DNA from: Achatina immaculata
Taxonomy: Eukaryota; Mollusca; Gastropoda; Stylommatophora; Achatinidae
Assembly (NCBI GenBank): GCA_009760885.1
Contig: CM019702.1
Span: 52,799,282-52,863,281 of the forward strand
Direction: 5' to 3'
DNA length: 64,000 nucleotides
Part shown: one piece after another, positions 10,600 through 20,399 of the stretch
Numbering within the stretch: the first letter of the stretch is position 1
How the letters are laid out: the number at the start of each line of letters is the position of its first letter
Made by a program: the position numbers and the translations under genes
Notes under the pieces: model-generated
Databases searched by the model: none
Seen by the model: only the letters and a program-made list of their open reading frames with translations
Told to the model about the DNA's origin: nothing

Positions 10600-11290
10600 C
10601 GGGGTTTTTCTTTTGTAGCTTATATATTAAATGGGATGTACTTGGTATTATTGTAAAGTTAGGAAGAGTAGATCCCAGATTAGTTTTAACTGTGCACGTA
10701 GTTTTGAAATGGTGAAATGTTCATGACAAGATTTGTTCAAGAAACACGTGGAATCTTTATTGACTTAAGAGAGCAATTTAAAAAATGGTATTGGCCTAAA
10801 ATGGGATGCTATGTTTTCATAAGTCAAGAAAATTTGTAAAAAATGGTATTTGTACACGAGACTTTGGAGTCCCTTTGACTGAACTAAAAAAGGGGTTGAC
10901 TGTTTTTGAGTAGCTTAGAATTAGTATTGCTTTAGCAGCCAGAGAGAAGGGGCCAGCAAAGATGTGGTTATCTTGTTAAATTGGCTAGGATGTGAGCTAG
11001 CAGTTTTCTGTAGTTACATGTGATGGAACTGAGTTTCCTCATATTTTCTCTGAAGTATGAACTGTAGAATAAATATGTAGAAATAGTTCTTCTTGTTAAG
11101 ACAAGTCTGTTCCAATCTTTGTGATGTGAATTTTGTGAAATTCGGTGAGGGATATTCTTGAATCTGTAAGGTAGGAAAAAAAAAGAATAAAAAGTATGAA
11201 TGATATGAAATGTATAAATGAAAAGCGTACAACATCGAATATTTCGGTGTAAGCCTTTTTCGAGGATTACTTACACAAACAATACAAAGA
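10600..11290. other. No gene seen
   Basis: Between the receptor duplicate and the LTR-like element. Short chance frames only. Confidence 0.5.
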
Positions 11291-11296
11291 ATATAA

Positions 11297-11927
11297 TGTA
11301 GCAGTATATGAATGTTAGGATCTAAGATAGATAACTCATCTGAGAATTGGAACATTTGTATAAAATGAGTTATATTCTTAATTAATCAGCCGTTTTGTCT
11401 CGGATTGCACGAGGTTCACGGATGGGGAATGACAGGAAAATGGTCAGGTCAGAAAGAAATCATATGAGTGAGGAACAGTTGTGTTTTGTGTATCGTCTGA
11501 GATAGACGTAGATTAGGCTGTTAGAAATGTTGTTGTTTAGTGAAATAGATGTAGAATAGAGTGTATTAGGTTGCTCTGATGGCGACAGTAGTCTGGCAGG
11601 AACAGATATTGTCTTGTGTCCATGGATTTTGTTGATGCATTTGTCGTTCTCGTAATATCGCTCATCGACTCATCGTCACCCCGTGCATCATTAAAGTCAT
11701 TTCAACTGTAAAGTTGGTGCTTATGTATTACTATTTCCACTGAGAGAGAATGAACGTGGGAGCAAGTAAGTCTGTGAAGTAAGTAACAAAACAGGCGCAA
11801 AACAACGTAGAATAGTAATGTAAGAAAGAACATTATTCCAGTGGACAGTAGTGGAAATATACACATACATGAATAGCAATACATCTACAGTTACATTCCA
11901 CACACAGAAGAGCAGGAGATAGAATCA
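11297..11927 (+). repeat. LTR-like direct repeat, first copy
   Basis: About 631 bp. Shares long near-identical blocks with the second copy: GATAGATAACTCATCTGAGA, TGTCTCGGATTGCACGAGG, GGGGAATGACAGGAAAA, and CCCCGTGCATCATTAAAGTC. The second copy has about 40 extra bases in two places. Similarity may run on to about 11945. Confidence 0.8.
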
Positions 11928-12183
11928 CGCCGAGTAACCTGCTTTCTTTGGTGCTCGTGACTGGCACTGTCTTTCACGGCCAACAACAACAACAACAACA
12001 GCACAATAACAACATCAGCGACGACACTGCTTTCGTTAGTGCTGACGTTAGGTGCGTGTGTAGATGTTCTACATTACTCCCTCGTAATGCAAAGTCCAGG
12101 CGTTTTCTTTCATGGTCAACTGTTTTAAGTGGAGGCAAACATCAGCCCTAGACCTCACGGAAAACTTGTGTAGTCCTGCCACG

Positions 12184-12274
12184 TGACCGGCTACTGTCAA
12201 GGCTACAGTGTGACCGGCGCTGTGTCAAGGCTACAGTGTGACCGGCGCTGTGTCAAGGCTACAGTGTGGCGTAC
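12184..12274. repeat. 28-bp tandem repeat, three copies
   Basis: The unit starting GTCAAGGCTACAGTGTGACC begins at 12196, 12224 and 12252, almost without change. It lies in the noncoding interior of the LTR-like element. Confidence 0.9.
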
Positions 12275-14235
12275 GTGCCTAGCGCACTTCATTACAGACT
12301 TTTTGCAATATATTACTAGATTTTTCAACGTTTCGTGATTGCTGTTTTTACAGTTCTGATCCAAATTGCTAGGCTGCAGGTTATCCACTGCGTTGTACAG
12401 CGTTATGGTGCAGAAGTAGTCTATATGGAATTCTGCTACAACAGGTCACATTCGCTACGTGGATTTATTTTCTTGTATTTCACTTTCAATACAAGAAAAG
12501 GATTTCAAATAGTCCAGATACGGGAACCCAGTTTGCTCGTCCTTGTATAGCCAGGACTGTATCCACGGGAATTGTGACACCAGTATACGTCGGATAGTCA
12601 TATGTTGCAGTGACGGTGTTTCCAGGTATACCTGGGACTATTTGCTGTTTCCTGAGGGGGCCAAGCTTGGGTCCTGTACTTGCCTGCATGCAGAAGGAGC
12701 CACTCCCTGGCTCTCCAGATTGAAGGTTACTGTCCTGTTTGCTGTTTGCCTTGCGTGAATGGAATCGTTTGGAACTTGGATTGTTGCTATGAAGTTCCGG
12801 TCTCACCCAGTTGTTTGTTCGTGTTGGATAGCTGTCCCGCGGAGGTCGAATGTCACTGCTTAGCTTGTTACCCTAGCAAGCTTATTACAATTTCAACTGC
12901 GAACTCGGTTTATTTTCATCTGAACTGAACTGGATTACATCGGGCAGATATCTTTCAGTGCGTTGACATTCCTAGCACTTATGGAAACTATTACCGGATA
13001 GCAGAGTTGTCACTTTTGTGCACTGACGATATGAACATATGCTGGATGCAATATCATCGATTTCATTGAATTGTTTTGGAAATTAATATATGCACAACTT
13101 TGTTGTGGTGTATATCACTAAATTGTGTTCTTTTGGTAGTAAACTATTGTTGTTGGACATACAACTAGTGATAGATGCTATTGATTAGGAAAGTTGTTAT
13201 TTTGAGAATTTCTTAAGGCAACAGACCCGATGTTGACTGAAATGAGACTATAACACTGAGACCAGGTATCCTGTGTTCCAGAAAAGTAAAATGGGTACCT
13301 GTTTGTTTTGCTTTGAGACAGTTACCTTTCCCAGAGATGTCCTGTTCTGGTGGTTATATTGTTCGGAGTGAAAAGCCCACCGGTTAGTGCTTTACAGGAC
13401 AGTTGTATGTCTTTACCGTTAGAACGAGCTTAATGCTTACTGATGGGTAGTTACAGAATTAGACGTTACATAACTCGGATTGGAGTACGATGGAGGTTTG
13501 CAACATATATATATGTGCTTCCTCTTGATGTTTACCTCGTCCGACACATATAGAGCTTACATGGGGTCACGGCTATGGTAAGTTTATCGCAGGGGTCTTG
13601 TATTAGACTTAGATTATACCATTTTGGGCCCGTACATATGGTACGTGGCATATAGTCCTTTGGGAGGACTTATTGTAAGGTGGATTGCCTTTTACTCATT
13701 TTCCTGTTATGTCCATGTTGCGGATAGTCTCATGTGACAGATATAGATTGGATTGTTATGATACCTTTATGCATATACCTATTCTGCTCATGTTGCGAGG
13801 AGGCATATGTGACAGATATAGGATGATTTATTATGGAGGATGCATATGTTATACTCTAGTACTCATTGCGTTGGATATACACATGAGAGTAGGTAGTTAT
13901 TTGAGAGTAAAAAGACAGCGGTAAAGCTAATGTCTATAAAGAGATATTGGATAAATGATAGAGAAATGGTAGCCAGGTGAGAGAAACTTTCTTTGATTGA
14001 GTACGCAGGGTGGTTTGTTAATAGCCGTGCGGTTGCTCTTGAAGAGAGAATCAGAAAACTCCCCATGCCTGAGTTATATTACTGGACAGGAAGAAAACAC
14101 AATTCTACATGGCTTGAACTGTTGAGTTCATTATCCCCGACCAGTTTCAGAACCGATTGATAGACCTTGTGTGTCGAACTAAGGTTGTGTTGGATAGTGA
14201 TTAATTTCATTAATTCTCTTTTTGAAAACTCTGCT

Positions 14236-14250
14236 AAGGGAGGTGGGAGA
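14236..14250 (+). other. Polypurine tract candidate
   Basis: Fifteen purines in a row immediately upstream of the second LTR-like repeat, the expected site for priming plus-strand DNA synthesis in an LTR retroelement. Confidence 0.55.
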
Positions 14251-14254
14251 TATC

Positions 14255-16370
14255 TATAGCAGTATATAGAATGTTAGGATGTGAGATAGATAACTCATCT
14301 GAGAACTGGAACATTTGTATAAAATGAGTTATCTTCTACGCTGTTGGCGAGATTCTTCAGCTGCCGTGCGTGGAGCGGTGTTCCTCCCGGCCAATGAAGA
14401 AAGGTGCAAATGGGGTTGCCGCGCAGCATCACTGCGGAAAAGGTGGTAGAAAGGATAAAGCGAAGCAAACAGTCAAATCACAGCACCTCTAGTCTGGAGG
14501 TCGGCCACGTCCTGAGTGCAGTCATATCGGGTGAAATGCATGATCCGGCTTGTCCCAGAGGTTAAGACACTGCTGGCGAGACTCTTCGAATGCCGCGCGT
14601 GGAGTGAAGCTCCTCCCGGTCAAGGAAAAAATGCGGAAAAGAAATAAAGGTTGCTGTGTGGCGCGGATGTGAAAAGGTGGTGGAAAGGATAAAGTGAAGT
14701 TTAATCGGTATGTCCAGTAGTATCGCTGCGAGAGCTACACATACCACGGCACCTCTGCTCTAGAGGCCGGCCACGTCCGAAACACACCTACACTGGTGAA
14801 ATATGCCTAAACCGGCACACACCAGGGGTGGAACTTGATGGCTAGACATGTCATGCCACCTCCGCTCTAGAGGTCGGTCACGCCTGATATACACCCATAC
14901 TGGTGAAATATGCCTAAACCGGCACACACCAGGGGTGGAACTTGATGGCTAGACATGTCATGCCACCTCCGCTCTAAAGGTCGGTCACGCCTGGTATACA
15001 CCCATACTGGTGAATTATGCCTAAACCGGCTCACACCAGGGGAGAGTCTTGAAGGTTTTGCATATCACAGTACCTCTGCTCTAGAGGTCTGTCACGTCAC
15101 AAACACGCCCATACTGGGATAATATGCCTAAACCGGCTCAACCCAGGGGTGGAAGTCACTAGTGGCGAGGATTCGTCCTCCTGGACAAAAGCTCCATCCT
15201 GGTCACAACTAGGAAGGGTAGCGGCCACGACCGCAAAATGCTGAAGTCGGAGACACTGGACCAGGGCAATCTAGATAGGCAACCACCTCTCACCCAGCGG
15301 GGATATTTGCGTATCCTAATCACGCTGAGTTTTTCCGGTGAGAAAGTCCAACTCTGGACTGGATGGGCAACCACCTCTCACCCGGAGGTGATACACGGGT
15401 ATCTCAAAACACGTCGAGGTTTTCCGGTGAGAAGGTCCAACTCTGGCCTGAGTGGGATATCGCCTCTCACCCAGCGGGGATGCACCGATATCCTAAACAC
15501 GTCGAGGTCTTCCTGTGAGAAAGTCCAACCCTAGACTAAACTGGTGCAACGGAAACCACGGTGTCACGCAATCCCGCTTCTGAAACCCACCAAGAATACA
15601 GGCTAAAGCCCTGTGATACTCTGAACCCCTTGTGGTCCTCTCGTGGATCTCGTGTGGTCCTTTCCGGGACTGCACAGGAGACCACGGGACCTAACGAGGA
15701 CCACAGGCGTAAATTCAGTAGGATCACAGTGTGGTTTTGGTGGTAGAAGCGAACGAAGAAGAAGAAGAAGAATTATCTTCTAAACTAATCAGCTGTTTGT
15801 GAGTAGAGTTCAGCTGCGTTGTCTCGGATTGCACGAGGGTCACGGATGGGGAATGACAGGAAAAAGGTCAGGTCAGAAAGAAATCATATGACTGAGGGAC
15901 AGTTGTGTTTTGTGTATCGTATGAGATAGACGTAGATTAGGCTGTTAGATATGTTGTTGTTTAGTGAAATAGATGTAGAGTAGAGTGTATTAGGTTGTTC
16001 TGATGGCAACAGTAGTCTGGCAGGAACATATATTGTATAGTGGAGATGTCCAGTCTTGTGTCCATGGATTTTGTTGATGCATTTGTCGTTCTCGTAATAT
16101 CGCTCATCGACTCATCGTCACCCCGTGCATCATTAAAGTCATTTCAACTGTAAAGTTGGTGCTTATGTATTTCTATTTCCACTGAGAGAGAATGAACCTG
16201 GGAGCAAGTAAGTCTGTGAAGTAAGTAACAAAACAGACGCAAAACAACGTAGAATAGTAATGAAAGAAAGAACATTATTCCAGTGGACAGTAGTCGAAAT
16301 ATACACATACATGAATAGCAATACATCTAAATTTTACATTCTACATACAGAAGAGCAGGAGATAGAACCA
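14255..16370 (+). repeat. LTR-like direct repeat, second copy, interrupted
   Basis: Made of 14255-14338 and 15783-16370, split by a 1.43-kb insertion flanked by TTATCTTCTA. Without the insert it is about 672 bp and matches 11297-11927. Confidence 0.8.
14339..15772 (+). mobile_element. Composite retroposon filled with three tandem arrays
   Basis: A 1434-bp insert bounded by a perfect 10-bp duplication, TTATCTTCTA (14329-14338 and 15773-15782), and ending in a (GAA)n tail, both marks of target-primed retroposition. Inside are two units of about 230 bp (from 14341 and 14571, each opening with a CTGnTGGCGAGAnTCTTC-like block), four units of 107 bp (ATGCCTAAACCGGC starting at 14803, 14910, 15017 and 15124) and three units of 88-89 bp (GTGAGAAnGTCCAAC blocks at 15337, 15426 and 15514). 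The (GAA)-rich end reads ACGAAGAAGAAGAAGAAGAA. There is no plausible protein. It is more GC-rich than its surroundings. Family unknown to me; it may be a non-autonomous derivative of a LINE. Confidence 0.75.
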
Positions 16371-16393
16371 TCCGAGGTATGATGCTTTAATAA

Positions 16394-16600
16394 CTAAACG
16401 AAAAACCGCCGATTTGCAACTGTGCCAATTTCGTGAAATCGTCTCCAAAGGCAACTAATGGTGCTTCTAATAACATAAAATTGTCTGGCCACCATAATTT
16501 GTGACTGCCCAGTCTGTAAACATCCAGTAATGATGAGCCGTTGTTCTGTAGTGAGATGAGCCATACTTGCGAATTGACGTTCCAACGAATTGATTCGAGG
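16394..16600 (-). pseudogene. Tc1-type transposase, N-terminal helix-turn-helix fragment
   Basis: On the minus strand MAHLTTEQRLIITGCLQTGQ followed by STISCLWRRFHEIGTVANR matches the paired-like DNA-binding domain of Tc1/mariner transposases, ending where the GRP linker should begin. The catalytic domain is missing. It abuts the end of the LTR-like repeat, so one of the two truncated the other. Confidence 0.75.
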
Positions 16601-16639
16601 AGCGTCAGTCTCTTATAGGCATTCAATAACATGGTCAGT

Positions 16640-17155
16640 GAGTTTTGTGTTCAGTTACGAGTTATTGTCAAAAATGCTGTTTTGACTAGTGTCGCTTTTC
16701 TGTACTTATGAACCATCTGCTGATTACAGCTCAGATCAGCACGTTAAATTGATATACAAGTGAACGTTTCAGTCAATGTGCCATAGTCTGATCAGCAAAC
16801 CTCAGTTTAAATCGCAACATCGTAGTTGTTGAGTTTCTTTTTTTCAACATTATATAATCTATATTCCAAACTACGGGATTCGATGTTTTCTCGGCTGGTT
16901 TTATTACTATGTTAGGATAACATGGACTTTATAGATCAGTCCTAGAATTTATTATAACTGTTCCATCATTGACACTACCCAGAAATATCCTTCGTGAAGA
17001 TTTCAACCGTATCCAACTAGTGAGCCACAAAGACGCATTCAGAAAAAAAGGCTTTACTTCATCTGACAGTGTTATGTTATTACTGCATTTCCACTCACAT
17101 GATCAGACGGTTGAGAAAATTCTGTACCGTCTTCTGCCACTAATCCAACTCTGAT
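16640..17155. other. No gene seen
   Basis: AT-rich DNA without recognisable features. Confidence 0.45.
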
Positions 17156-17159
17156 CAAT

Positions 17160-17500
17160 CCATATTAACATACTAGCGAGAGCCAAATCTTTAGGACATC
17201 CTCTTCCACAGCCACTTGAAGCGGAACCTTGCATATGTTGGCACCAGAAAAAAATATTACCGCCCTCGCTATGTTACCTGACCTGTAGTCTGGGAAACGA
17301 AAACAATCACCGTTCCTAAAATAATCCTTACTTTTCATGAGGAATTCACATGCGAGTCCCATAATGTAAGATATATCATCATATGCAAATGATGCAGAAT
17401 AAGTTATACTGGTGAAACTGACTTTAGCCTATGGGATCGCATGCAGAAACATCTCTACGATATCACCCAACATGCTTAAAAACCAGTTCCGAATAACTTC
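17160..17500 (-). repeat. Unclassified interspersed repeat, copy 1
   Basis: In reverse complement this matches 46150-46480 over about 330 bp (shared blocks include GGTGATATCGTA, TTTGCATA, ACATTATGGGAC/T CGCATGTGAAT and AGACTACAGG.CAGGTAACA). Both copies keep a partly open frame (about 60-80 codons) around the second half, with similar peptides (FRFPDYRSGNIAR here, FSFLDYRAGNTGR there), which hints at a former coding segment. I do not recognise the family. Confidence 0.7.
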
Positions 17501-17504
17501 AGTG

Positions 17505-18235
17505 ACCACAACCACAGAGGCAAAACTGATTTTCTGGTAACAGCCATCAAAAAATGTTAAGCAGATGACACGAGACGCCTAGCTCTTTAGAACTACTACA
17601 TTCATGAACATGGGACGCTGGAACCACACGGATTGAACACGTTACTCAGATATAAATAACATTTTCCTCTTCTACATTCATAATCCATCTCCACTAAGCT
17701 CCATTCTCTTCTAATTTGTTATATATAGAACCTCCTCGCATCATCTAAATACAATCCTTCTACTTCAACCATAATCATTTATTTCACCTTCTCCTGGCCA
17801 GATTACCATTGTATCACTCTCTCTCCCCTCAACAGTTTCTCCACTAACCACCATCAGTTACGACCCGCCTATCATACATCAAAAGACTCTATTAAGCATT
17901 CTTTACACTCCACCAATCGTATTTCTGTACATTTCTGAACAAGCACATTTTGAACGTAGCTCATTTTGAACGGCGCTTTTCTGAATTAGCGTCGGAAAAG
18001 CTACGCATTCTTTCAAGTCATAGCTAAGTGCTCTATTCATTTTATTTATTTATTTTTAACATAAGATTCATGTGAATGTATAATTTATCTCCTCTCTCTA
18101 ATTCTTCGTCATGTGTGTGTTTGTATTATTAATGCTCATGACGAAACGTCACAACTTTGTAGTCGTTAAATAATAAAGCTGTTCCTACTTTTTCATAGTT
18201 TATACATTTTGGTAAATAAGCTTTACTGCAGTGCG
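17505..18235. other. No gene seen
   Basis: AT-rich. Its last ~70 bp (TAGTTTATACA to TCGTGTATAGTT) resemble 34235-34295, so a further short repeat probably ends here. Confidence 0.4.
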
Positions 18236-18240
18236 TCGTG

Positions 18241-18251
18241 TATAGTTGTAT
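18241..18251. repeat. Target site duplication of twin-primed LINE, left copy
   Basis: TATAGTTGTAT, repeated exactly at 19487-19497, on the two outer sides of the family III LINE. Confidence 0.75.
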
Positions 18252-18264
18252 CTCTCTCTGAACC

Positions 18265-19163
18265 TTAAGTGCCCAGGGCACATGGGGCTTCCGCAAGGGT
18301 TTTCCACAAATGCCTGTCTTTCGCCTTTTTTTCTGCTCTTGCCCAGGTGAGCCCTCTATTGCTCAACATCCTTTCTGTTGTTCTTCTCCATGTCTCTTTT
18401 GGTCTACCCTTACTTCTGCTCCCCTGTGGTGTCCATCTTAGTGCTATTTTTGGTAGTGAGTTGTCAGTCATTCGGAGCACATGTCCCAATCATCGCCAGC
18501 GTCTTTCCTCAATAATTGTTGTCAGTGGTTTCATCTGCATTTCTGCCAATAAGATGTTATTTCTTATGGTGTATGGCCAAAATATTTTTTTAATCCTACG
18601 TAAACATTTAGTCTGGAAAGAATTCAACTTGTTTTCTATGGTTTTGGTGATTTTCCAGCATTCACTTCCATAGAGTAGTACACTTAGAACATTACTCTTA
18701 AATATCCTGATTTTCATATTTATGCTTAGTTTATTTGATTTCCATATATTCTGTAGCATTGCAAAAGCCTGTTTTGCTCTAGTAAGTCTGCTGTTGATGT
18801 CCTCTGTGCTGTCTCCATTTTCTACTACTCTGCTGCCAAGGTATACAAATTCGTTGACCTCCTCCACTAACTTGTTATCTACTCTGAGTACATTTCTGTT
18901 GTTCACATTTTGCTTCATTAACTTTGTCTTTCCTACGTTGATCTTTAGTCCTATGTTGTTTGCATTCTGGGTTAACTTGTTTATTTTATCTTGCATATCT
19001 TTGTGACTGCTTGATAATAGACAAATGTCGTCCGCAAAGTCAAGGTCCTCCAGCATTGTGTTAAGGGTCCATTGTAATCCTCTGCGTTTGTCTGATGTTG
19101 CCTCCTTCATTAACCAGTCTACTGCCAAGATAAATAATGTTGGTGATAGTACACATCCCTGTA
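18265..19163 (-). pseudogene. LINE family III reverse transcriptase, 3' part
   Basis: Motif B to C-terminus of an RTE-like reverse transcriptase. The catalytic LDFADDICLLS is intact. A TGA in the tryptophan-rich block before LGHVLRMTDN splits the frame at about 18490; otherwise it is open for about 300 codons. Confidence 0.85.
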
Positions 19164-19486
19164 CCAACACTTGAGGAAAAACTTCGGAAAGAGCAGGCAG
19201 GATTTAGGAAAGGAAGATCATGCATAGACCATATATTTGTACTTAGACAAATATTAGAACAGGCAAATGAATGGCATAGCACAACATATGCATTATTCAT
19301 AGATTTTGAGAAAGCCTTTGACAGTGTCAACAGAGATGCACTGTGGAAAATCCTAAGATGGCATGGCCTCCCCCATAAAATAGTTAATGTAATCAAAGCC
19401 CTATACGAGGGTTTTCAGTGCAAAGTTATCTGTGGAGAACATACCTCCAGCAGCTTTAGGGTACAAACAGGAGTGAAACAGGGATG
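19164..19486 (+). pseudogene. LINE family III reverse transcriptase, inverted 5' part
   Basis: Open frame with RKGRSCIDHIFVLRQILEQA, motif A FIDFEKAFDSVN and the first half of motif B. Orientation is opposite to the rest of the same element. Confidence 0.85.
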
Positions 19487-19497
19487 TATAGTTGTAT

Positions 19498-19985
19498 ACT
19501 TATACACTAATTATTGTGTGTTACTTTGTTATGGAGAAAGTGCTCCGATTTGTTATCTCTCTCTGAACTCTGTTAACAGCTCTAGAGAGTAGCAAGATGA
19601 CACGTCTGAAACTAGAAGGCTTGCAGCGGATGACGTTAGGTGAACAGGCTAAATAACCTCGGAACGGATTGGGGTCGTTTCGAATCCTGGAATTTTCTTT
19701 CGATGACTTTCTAGCAATCTTTGACTCTTCTGAGTCACCCTCAAGATATTCATTATGAGAGAGAAGTAGTGTTACAATGAAACTGCCAAAGAAGTTTGCG
19801 AGTTTTCTGATCAGTCAGTTATTTAGAGGTCCCTTGCGTAACTTTGCCTCCTTAACTGCTAGAGAAGAAGAGTTTACTGCAGAGTCCACGAGCGCTACGC
19901 CCAGAACTAAGTGGATGAGGCTCTTCCACTTGTGGTGAAGGCGTACTGGTGAGGGCGGAGATCAACTTCGTGGGAAGAAGTGACC
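19498..19985. other. No gene seen
   Basis: Spacer between LINE and Tc1 remnants. Contains a second TATCTCTCTCTGAAC (19548-19565 region) like that at the 3' end of the LINE at 18250, of unknown meaning. Confidence 0.4.
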
Positions 19986-19986
19986 T

Positions 19987-20391
19987 GGTATAAATTGAAA
20001 GACGCTTGAATGCTCAACGATACGTTGCTGAAATTTATACGTCCTCACGTCCTTCCACTTCTGGCTGCACCAAATTCGATTTTTCAGCAGGATAACGCTC
20101 GACCTCATGTAGCACAACTCATCACAGAGCTCCTCTCTGAGAACAAAGTCCAGACCATTCCTTGGCCATCCATGTCATCAGACATGAACCCAATAGACAT
20201 TTATGGGATGAACTCAACACAGAAGTCAGCCAGCGAGACATGGCGCCAACCAATTTCCGACAGTTGTCTCCTGCACTGCGGGAAGAGTGGACAGCCATCC
20301 CACAGCAACAGATCCAACGGTTAGTCGGACCCATGTCAAGGAGATGTCGTTCTCTGATCCAAGCCAGAGGAAGCCTTGCACCTTACTGAAA
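19987..20391 (+). pseudogene. Tc1-type transposase, C-terminal DDE fragment
   Basis: Contains IFQQDNARPHVAQLITE (second catalytic aspartate block) and, after a frameshift near 20200, HLWDELNTEVSQRDMAPTNF with the preceding MNPI stretch where the third acidic residue belongs, then ALREEWTAIPQQQIQRLV and a CRSLIQARG ending. These are the standard final blocks of Tc1-family transposases. The N-terminal half is missing and at least two frameshifts are present. Perhaps the same family as the fragment at 16394, but not adjacent and in the other orientation. Confidence 0.85.
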
Positions 20392-20399
20392 TGGATGCC

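Larger units (their letters stand above)
11297..16370 (+). mobile_element. Non-autonomous LTR-retrotransposon-like element with a nested retroposon
   Basis: Two direct repeats (11297-11927, and 14255-16370 minus its insert) flank 2.3 kb of DNA without long reading frames. The first repeat starts TGTAGCAG and ends near ATCA, fitting TG...CA ends. A purine-only 15-mer, AAGGGAGGTGGGAGA (14236-14250), stands 4 bp before the second repeat, exactly where a polypurine tract belongs. A TGG-starting stretch (TGGTGCTCGTGACTGG, 11948-11963) shortly after the first repeat could be a primer binding site, but I cannot name the tRNA. No gag, protease, RT or integrase is seen, so it would depend on another element. 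No clear target duplication was found, so the exact ends are uncertain. Confidence 0.65.
18252..19486 (-). mobile_element. LINE family III copy with 5' inversion (twin priming)
   Basis: The 3' part (18252-19163) reads on the minus strand from motif B (QGCVLSPTLF) through LDFADDICLLS, the thumb and the C-terminus (SRSKGRPKETWRRT). The adjoining 19164-19486 reads on the plus strand from LEEKLRKEQAGFRKGRSCID through FIDFEKAFDSVNRDA to VQTGVKQGCI, the segment that should lie directly upstream. The two halves overlap by about nine bases of the same CAGGGATGT sequence and are bounded by an 11-bp target duplication. This is the structure produced when both target strands prime on one RNA. One TGA interrupts the 3' part near 18490. 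Confidence 0.88.

Noticed and set aside
14745..15540. CRISPR-like regular repeats
   Set aside because: Units of 107 and 88 bp are contiguous with no spacers and lie in an animal retroposon.
18241..19565. TATCTCTCTCTGAAC repeated near 18250 and 19550 as an alternative target duplication
   Set aside because: It is not at the LINE boundary on the right side; TATAGTTGTAT fits both edges exactly.
19137..19592. Independent plus-strand reverse transcriptase gene
   Set aside because: It is the inverted 5' part of the twin-primed LINE on the minus strand; it breaks off at motif B where the duplication starts.
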